Of a DNA stretch of 64,000 bases, positions 58,057 through 64,000 are shown one piece after another. Source of the stretch: Dioscorea cayenensis subsp. rotundata. Lineage: Eukaryota > Streptophyta > Magnoliopsida > Dioscoreales > Dioscoreaceae. Every line of letters starts with the position of its first letter. The stretch's first letter is position 1. The notes under the pieces were generated by a model. That model was not told where the DNA came from, ran no database searches, and saw only the letters and a list, made by a program, of their open reading frames with translations. The position numbers were made by a program, and so were the translations under genes. The stretch spans positions 1 through 64,000 of the forward strand of contig NC_052492.1 in assembly GCF_009730915.1 (NCBI RefSeq). Reading direction: 5' to 3'.

Positions 58057-61020
58057 ATGGGGAAGGAGAAGCTGGTGGTGGAGGTGGTGGCGGCGCACAA
58101 CCTCATGCCCAAGGATGGGCAGGGCTCGTCGTCGCCGTTCGTGGAGGTGGAGTTTGAGCACCAGAAGAGGAGGACCCTTGCAAAGCACAAGGACCTCAAC
58201 CCCGTCTGGAATGAACGCTTGGTCTTCTCCGTCTCCGACCCTGCTGACCTCCCTTACCGAGCGATCGACGTCGGGGTTTATAACGAGCGGGAGTCCGGCA
58301 TCGGTGGCCGGAACTTTCTTGGCAAGATCCGGATCCCCGCCTCCGGTGTCCCAGCGCCGGGAGAAGACGCTGTTCCGCAGCTGTTCACGCTTGAGAAGCG
58401 TAGCCTTTTCTCACACATCCGCGGTGAGATCAGCCTAAAAATCTACCGCATCACCGGCGGGGATCCCGGTTCAACGGCGGGGAACATAGATCAGCGTATC
58501 ACGAAAGCGAAAGAGCACGTACCTGAGAAGCCGCAGACGAAACAGCAAGTGGTGACGGCGCCGATCCAGCCGGTGCTGAAGCAGCCGGAGCCGGCAGCGA
58601 GACATGCCGATCCTGTCCCCATCGCCGCGCCGCAGCCAGTCGTGCTCCCCACCGGACCCGAGATCTACTCCGGGGCAGGCTTCGGGACAAGCGCTGGCGT
58701 TCATGATTTCTCGCTGAAAGAGACGAAGCCTCGTCTCGGCGGCGGTGCCGGCGCTGGCTCCCGCGATAAGACGAGCTCGACCTACGATCTCGTGGAGCAA
58801 ATGCAATACCTCTATGTCCGCGTGGTCCGTGCTCGAGAACTCTCTATAAACAGCGGTGAATGTCTCGCGGAGGTGAAGCTAGGGAACTACCGGGGGGTGA
58901 CCCGATCCACACCGGCGTCGCACTGGGACCAGGTCTTCGCCTTCTCCAAAGACACAATCCAGTCCTCCGTTATAGAAATCTTTTTAAAAGAGCGGGAAAA
59001 GGACGAGTTCATCGGACGGTTAACATTCGATCTCAGCGAGATCCCACGGCGGGTCCCACCCGATAGCACACTGGCCCCACAGTGGTACCGCATGGAGGAC
59101 AAGAAGGGTGAGAAAACCAAGTCTGAAATCATGGTCTCCGTTTGGTTCGGGACCCAAGCCGATGAAGCCTTCTCTGAAGCCTGGCACTCACGCGCAGCCG
59201 GCGTGCACGCCGATGGGCTCAGCTCCATCAAATCAAAGGTTTATCTCTCACCCAAGCTCTGGTATCTCCGCGTGTCGATCATCGAAGCCCAAGATCTCAT
59301 CCCGGGGGAGAAAGGAGCGGTCACGATCGGCCGTTACCCTGAAGTCTTCGCCAAAGCACAGGTTGGCAACCAGCTTCTCCGAACCCGGTTCGCCCCGATC
59401 ACATCGAACCGGTCTCCCGCCAACCCGGTCTGGAACGAGGACTTGCTGTTTGTCGTCGCTGAGCCGTTTGAAGACTACCTATTGGTCTCGGTCGAAGACC
59501 GAGTCGGTCCGAACCGGGACGAGGTGTTGGGCCGGGTTCTCATTCCTGTTTCGGCGATTGAACGTCGATGGGATAATAAGCTGGTTGTGTCTCGTTGGTT
59601 CGGTCTGGACCGGCCGCATGTTGGTTCAGGTCCGGGTCGGTTCGGTAGCCGGGTTCACCTTCGCGTTTGCTTAGATGGTGGCTATCATGTGCTCGATGAG
59701 ACCACAATGTATAGCAGTGATCTCCGGCCAACTGCCAAGCAGCTATGGAAGCAGCACGTTGGTGTTCTTGAGCTTGGGATCCTCGGCGCCTCCGGCCTGA
59801 TGCCAATGAAACTCAGGGAAGCCACCAAAGGTGGAACGGCGACAACCGATGCTTACTGTGTTGCTAAGTATGGTCAGAAATGGATTCGAACAAGGACTGT
59901 TGTTGATTCAGTGTCACCTAGATGGAACGAACAGTATACCTGGGAGGTGTTCGACCCTTGTACTGTGATCACCATTGGTGTGTTTGATAATTGTCACTTG
60001 GACAAGAATGCTGTTAACTTGCCTGCTGGTGGTGTTCGAGATACTAGGATTGGTAAGGTTCGAATTCGGCTTTCGACATTGGAGGCTGATAGAGTTTATA
60101 CTCATGCTTATCCATTGTTGATGTTGCATCCTTCTGGGGTGAAGAAGATGGGGGAGTTGCATTTGGCTGTGCGTTTCTCTTGTGCCAATGTGGCTAACAT
60201 GTTGAATGCTTATGTTTGCCCTTTGTTGCCGAAGATGCATTATGTGGAACCATTGTTAGTGAGGCAGGTTGAGAATCTCAGGTATCAGGCGACGAATGTC
60301 GTCGCCGTTCGACTTGGACGAGCTGAGCCGCCATTGGGGAGGGAGGTGGTGGAGTATATGCTCGATCATGGATCACATATGTGGAGTATGCGGCGGAGCA
60401 AAGCTCACTTTTTTCGCCTTGTATCAGTGTTATCTGGGTTGATTGCTTTTGGACGGTGGCTAGAGTCTGTTCGGAGCTGGCAGCGGCCGGTGCGATCAGT
60501 CATTGTTGTTTTGATCTACATTGTGTTTGTATTGCTTCCTGAGCTGATTGTGCCAACAGGGCTGCTTGCCATGGCTTTTGTGGGGCTGTGGAGGTATCGG
60601 TCTAGGCCACGGCACCCGCCGCACATGGACACTAGGCTTTCGCAGGCAGAGACGGTGTATGCTGATGAACTTGATGAGGAGTTTGATTCATTTCCGACAA
60701 GCCGTAGCGCGGAGGTGGTGAGAATGAGGTATGATAGGCTGAGGAGTGTAGCCGGCCGGGTGCAAACGGTGGTCGGGGATTTGGCCACACAGGCAGAGAG
60801 ATTTCAAGCTTTGATTAGTTGGAGGGATCCAAGAGCGACATTCATCTTCTTGGTATTTTGTCTGGTGACTGGAGTCATGTGTTTTGCTGTACCGGCGAGG
60901 GTTCTGGTGGGTATATGGGGATTGTATGAACTCAGGCCACCAAAGTTCAGGACTAGATTGCCGTCTCCGGCCATGAGCTTCTTCAGAAGGCTTCCTACTA
61001 AGGCTGATAGTTTGCTCTGA
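58057..61020 (+). CDS. Multiple C2 domain and transmembrane region protein (MCTP/FTIP type)
   Basis: Intronless frame of 987 codons. C2A is at about 4-125 (LVVEVVAAHNLMPKDG, then NPVWNERLVFSV), a Pro-rich linker at about 140-240, C2B at about 249-380 (YLYVRVVRAREL), C2C at about 402-525 (LWYLRVSIIEAQDL, NPVWNEDLLFVVAEPF) and C2D at about 565-715 (GVLELGILGASGLMPMK, SPRWNEQYTWEVFD). A PRT_C membrane region follows from about 717, with hydrophobic helices near 790-850 and 927-960. MCTPs tether ER to plasma membrane at plasmodesmata; FTIP1 and QUIRKY are known members. C2B lacks the usual acidic ligand in loop 1 (ELSINSGECLAEVKLG), so Ca2+ binding there is doubtful. GC falls from 5' to 3'. The ATG opens directly into C2A. 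The subfamily is not resolved, so no symbol is given. Confidence 0.96.
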   Translation: MGKEKLVVEVVAAHNLMPKDGQGSSSPFVEVEFEHQKRRTLAKHKDLNPVWNERLVFSVSDPADLPYRAIDVGVYNERESGIGGRNFLGKIRIPASGVPAPGEDAVPQLFTLEKRSLFSHIRGEISLKIYRITGGDPGSTAGNIDQRITKAKEHVPEKPQTKQQVVTAPIQPVLKQPEPAARHADPVPIAAPQPVVLPTGPEIYSGAGFGTSAGVHDFSLKETKPRLGGGAGAGSRDKTSSTYDLVEQMQYLYVRVVRARELSINSGECLAEVKLGNYRGVTRSTPASHWDQVFAFSKDTIQSSVIEIFLKEREKDEFIGRLTFDLSEIPRRVPPDSTLAPQWYRMEDKKGEKTKSEIMVSVWFGTQADEAFSEAWHSRAAGVHADGLSSIKSKVYLSPKLWYLRVSIIEAQDLIPGEKGAVTIGRYPEVFAKAQVGNQLLRTRFAPITSNRSPANPVWNEDLLFVVAEPFEDYLLVSVEDRVGPNRDEVLGRVLIPVSAIERRWDNKLVVSRWFGLDRPHVGSGPGRFGSRVHLRVCLDGGYHVLDETTMYSSDLRPTAKQLWKQHVGVLELGILGASGLMPMKLREATKGGTATTDAYCVAKYGQKWIRTRTVVDSVSPRWNEQYTWEVFDPCTVITIGVFDNCHLDKNAVNLPAGGVRDTRIGKVRIRLSTLEADRVYTHAYPLLMLHPSGVKKMGELHLAVRFSCANVANMLNAYVCPLLPKMHYVEPLLVRQVENLRYQATNVVAVRLGRAEPPLGREVVEYMLDHGSHMWSMRRSKAHFFRLVSVLSGLIAFGRWLESVRSWQRPVRSVIVVLIYIVFVLLPELIVPTGLLAMAFVGLWRYRSRPRHPPHMDTRLSQAETVYADELDEEFDSFPTSRSAEVVRMRYDRLRSVAGRVQTVVGDLATQAERFQALISWRDPRATFIFLVFCLVTGVMCFAVPARVLVGIWGLYELRPPKFRTRLPSPAMSFFRRLPTKADSLL

Positions 61021-62177
61021 ATTGAAGTAATTTTGCTTGTTTTGTGGGGAATTCAGCAGACATTGCTTCAGTTTTTGCACCTAATCCTGAAGTTTGTATC
61101 ATGTTTAACGACATTAATATCTTGTTGGTGTCCTTTATGACTGGAAAATATTAGACTGAATCATCTCATTAATTCTGAGAACTTACAAGCATGAACAATA
61201 ATAAAGTAAACAAACAACAAACAACCTCAAAAGATAATTCAGGATCTGTAAATACTTATATATATATATATATATGCATGCAGGGTACCTGTTTGAACAA
61301 AGCCAACAGCCTGGTCCTTTTTGATTTGTTTCTTTTATTCTTATTCCCATTTGTTTACTGCAGAAATTGAACATGAGTGGTGTGGAGGATGATCTTGATC
61401 TTGATGGTGATAAGGATGGAGGTCAGAGTTACTAATGCATTTCCATAGACCATTTTTGTATTTGTGTCCGTCTATCTGCTGTTGCTAGAAACTGGTTTTT
61501 TTATTTGTCAATCTATCTTTGGGTAATTTATTTTGAGAACTAATTAAGTGGGAAAACCCCATTCTAAAAGAAAGAGAAAATACTTAGTGGTCTAGAGCTA
61601 TGGACTCTTTTCTGGATTTGGTCAACATATAGCTCAATCCCTTGTGTGATTGTTGCCATCTGAACTAGAAACTCTATTTCACATGGGATTGGTCTTTAAC
61701 TAATTTCATTATTCATATACAAGAGTCTAGGGACATCCCTATATTTTAAATCCAGGAATGCCACAGTAGTCATCAAATAGTAATCCAGCTATTCCAGCTA
61801 TTATCATTATAAACATTAAAAATCACGTTCTGCAGTGTTGTATAACAATCATAAATAGAAATATATATATACAGTATTTATATAAACAAACAGCCTTAAA
61901 ATGATGATCCAACTGTTTAGATTTAAAATGTTTTTGGATTTTAAATCTACGGACTTACCTAAATAATCTTTTCCTTCTTATAAACGTCATGAAACGCAAC
62001 TAACCAAGACATTTTGGAAATATTATTTTTTTATTTTACAATTTGCTATATATAATTAAAAAAGAAATATGTTTCAAAAAATATTATTTTATTTACAAAT
62101 TGATACAAATAAGCTTGAAAAATTATACATTCATAAAAAAAATATTTGTAAAAATTTATTTTAAAATTGTTAAATAC
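61021..62177. other. MCTP 3' flank
   Basis: 3' UTR, a TA microsatellite (about 61256-61275) and AT-rich DNA. A CTGCAG-preceded 20-codon acidic frame at 61372-61434 is discussed under findings. Otherwise nothing recognised. Confidence 0.5.
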
Positions 62178-64000
62178 TTTTTTCTTTGAATAAAGTGGAT
62201 AAACCACCAATTTATTAAAAAAGAAGAGAACAGAAGAGTACATAAGAGAGGAAACAACAAACAAGAAAAAGACTAAGAGTGAATAACATACTGGAATCTT
62301 CACCAAAGATGATGAGAATAGTGAGCAGAAGCAAGACAAGAAGAAAGAGAAAATGAAACAAGCTGGGGCGGTGAAGGCTACCGTTTAGAGACACAGGCCT
62401 GCCCAGTAACAAGAAGAGGAGGACTACTCCTGGTCAGCAGTGTGCATCTAATCGCCGATAAGATCAGTAGGTCTAGTGCTCAGGAAGTTGAGGGATCGCT
62501 TGATCCTTTGGGTGGCCTCTAAGGTTTCCTGTTGAAGATTCTCGGGATCTGTTGAAAGCCAAAAAAACAGCATATTAGCAGACTTGTATAAAATTGAAAG
62601 AATAGGTAGACAAGTAAGATTAAAAATGCGATTGTTTCGTTCAAGACAAATATTCCAGATGATGGCTCTAGAACAGATGTCCCACATGTTCCGAAGAGAA
62701 GAAGTTAATGAGAGGATCCAATTGGTCCAAATATTGAATACTGAGGATGGGGAAGACTCAATATCAAGGATTTGTCTGAAGAAGGACCAAATACGCTTCG
62801 AATATATGCAACCAAGAAAAAGATGTTCCACTGTTTTTGAGCTATTATGACAAATAATGCATGTGTCAGTGGCATTAGGATTGCAGCCTTTTTTGAACAG
62901 ATTATCAAGAGTTAGAATTTTGTTTTCCCTGACCATCCAGTAGAATAAAGTGATTTTGCTTGAAGATTTGGATTTCCAGAAATGAGGATATAGATGACTG
63001 CGAAGCCCTCCATCAATTAAGAAATTGTAGAAGGATTTGACAGAGAAAATACCATTTTTTCAAGAGGCCATGAATAAGAGTCCTCTTAATAATTGATACA
63101 TGATCGAAAATGAGGAAGTATGGTGTTAATCCCAGCCCAGAACAAGGATTTATTTCTTGGTGGGTGCTGAAATAGGAATCCAGGTGACCCATTAAAAGAG
63201 TAGTTTGCGTTGATAATCTTGGACCAACAAGAGTTCGGTGCAGTAGTGATCTTCCACCACCATTTTCCAAGTAAGGCTTTGTTGAACTCCTGTAGATCAA
63301 GAATTCCCTATCCACCCATGTTACGGGGACGGCAAATCCTTTTCCAAGTGACTAATCTGATACCCTTAGATCCAAGATAGGGCCCTTTCCACAAAAAATC
63401 TCTTCTAATCTTATCAATCTCATGAATGACCAAGACTAGTAGTTTGAATACTGACATCCAGTAAACTGGTAGGGTTGAAAGAACAAAGTTAATAAGGGTT
63501 AGACGACCCCCCAAAGAAAGGTATAAAAGCTTTCCAGGGAGTGAGTCTAGATCGGACAGAATCAATAAGCTTTGTCCAATCTTGTCGTCTAGGCCATTTT
63601 CTAGAAAGGGGAACTCCAGAGTATGTAATATGAAGACAATCCCTATTGCAGTTTAGAATTTTTGCAGAAGAAGAGTGAGGGTGAAATCCATAATTTGTGG
63701 AAAACAGACAGCTCTTCTAGTAATTTATTGAGAGACCAGAACAACCTTCAACTAGATAAAGAATTAATTTAATTATTTGAAGATCTTCGTGCCCTCCAAC
63801 TGAGAAAATGATTAGATCGTCCATGTATTGTAAATGACAGATGCTATTTGAATGGTCAATTTGAACTCCAACCAGTACTTTGGAATTAATAGCGTGATTG
63901 AACATAGTGATGAGGGTGTCTGTTGCTAAAGTAAAAAGAAGAGATGAAAGGGGGTCACCTTATCTTAAGCCCTTTTACAGCGGATATACTCTTGAATAGT
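62178..64000 (-). mobile_element. Second LINE of the same family, cut by the window edge
   Basis: The minus strand carries the RT C-terminal part (from 63905; active-site box YMDD at 63816-63827), the thumb/connection region (about 63565-63308; IDKIRRDFLWKGP, LVTWKRICRPRNMGG) and the zf-RVT end (62936-62448; TCIICHNSSKTVEHLFLGC). The same IRRDFLWKGP and WKRICRPR stretches occur in the LINE at 1-3958. The 3' UTR runs to a short A-rich tail at about 62178-62188 after TTTATCCACTTTATTC. Several stops and shifts separate the pieces, so it is inactive. The 5' part lies beyond the right edge. Confidence 0.92.

Noticed and set aside
58115-60788. Several overlapping frames of 60-190 codons within the MCTP gene on both strands
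   Set aside because: These are shadows of the GC-rich coding sequence and lack domains; the 987-codon frame explains the region.

Overview
This is nuclear DNA of a flowering plant. Genes have GT-AG introns, and the families are plant-specific: Aux/IAA, DUF1644, LRR receptor-like proteins and a type II H+-pyrophosphatase. The intergenic DNA is AT-rich and full of plant LINE, SINE and LTR debris. The 987-codon MCTP gene starts very GC-rich and becomes AT-richer toward its 3' end, and Aux/IAA exon 1 is GC-rich. That gradient suggests a monocot. I cannot name the species.

Layout. Positions 1-3958 hold a 5'-truncated, broken LINE on the minus strand. Positions 3959-22510 are a tandem cluster of EIX/Cf-type LRR receptor-like protein (RLP) genes, all on the minus strand: RLP1 (4318-7251, intact), RLP2 (8354-11360, one frameshift) and RLP3 (18978-22269, several breaks and an internal LRR duplication). 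The spacers between them are paralogous. An orphan copy of the RLP1-type upstream/spacer block (11879-12402) suggests a lost unit. A Ty3/gypsy fossil (12403-18596), with two roughly 2.2-kb LTR-like arms in inverted orientation, interrupts the RLP2-RLP3 spacer. A run of 1000 Ns (22511-23510) ends the cluster.

From 23.5 kb onward is gene-rich and well conserved: Aux/IAA (24044-26773, +, 5 exons, intronic SINE with target-site duplication), ARPC1 (27616-31639, +, 15 exons), a small Coa1-like mitochondrial protein gene (32371-35509, -, 4 exons, with a 160-bp minisatellite in intron 2), a DUF1644 gene (39181-40320, +), a RING-H2 E3 ligase (42062-46370, +, 9 exons), the type II proton pyrophosphatase AVP2 (50021-55609, +, 14 coding exons) and an intronless MCTP/FTIP-type C2-domain protein (58057-61020, +). 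A second LINE of the same family (62178-64000, -) runs off the right edge.

The genes form no operon or pathway. The left third is a fast-evolving immune-receptor cluster with birth, death, duplication and transposon insertion. The right two thirds hold conserved single genes for auxin signalling, branched actin nucleation, mitochondrial assembly, ubiquitination, Golgi proton pumping and ER-plasma-membrane/plasmodesmal tethering. Exon boundaries were read by eye from splice sites and checked for reading-frame phase. For Aux/IAA, ARPC1, Coa1-like, the RING gene and AVP2 the exon lengths sum to complete in-frame coding sequences. I saw no wholly new system. The most unusual structures are the inverted-LTR palindrome, the intronic 160-bp minisatellite and the duplication and decay history of the RLP cluster.
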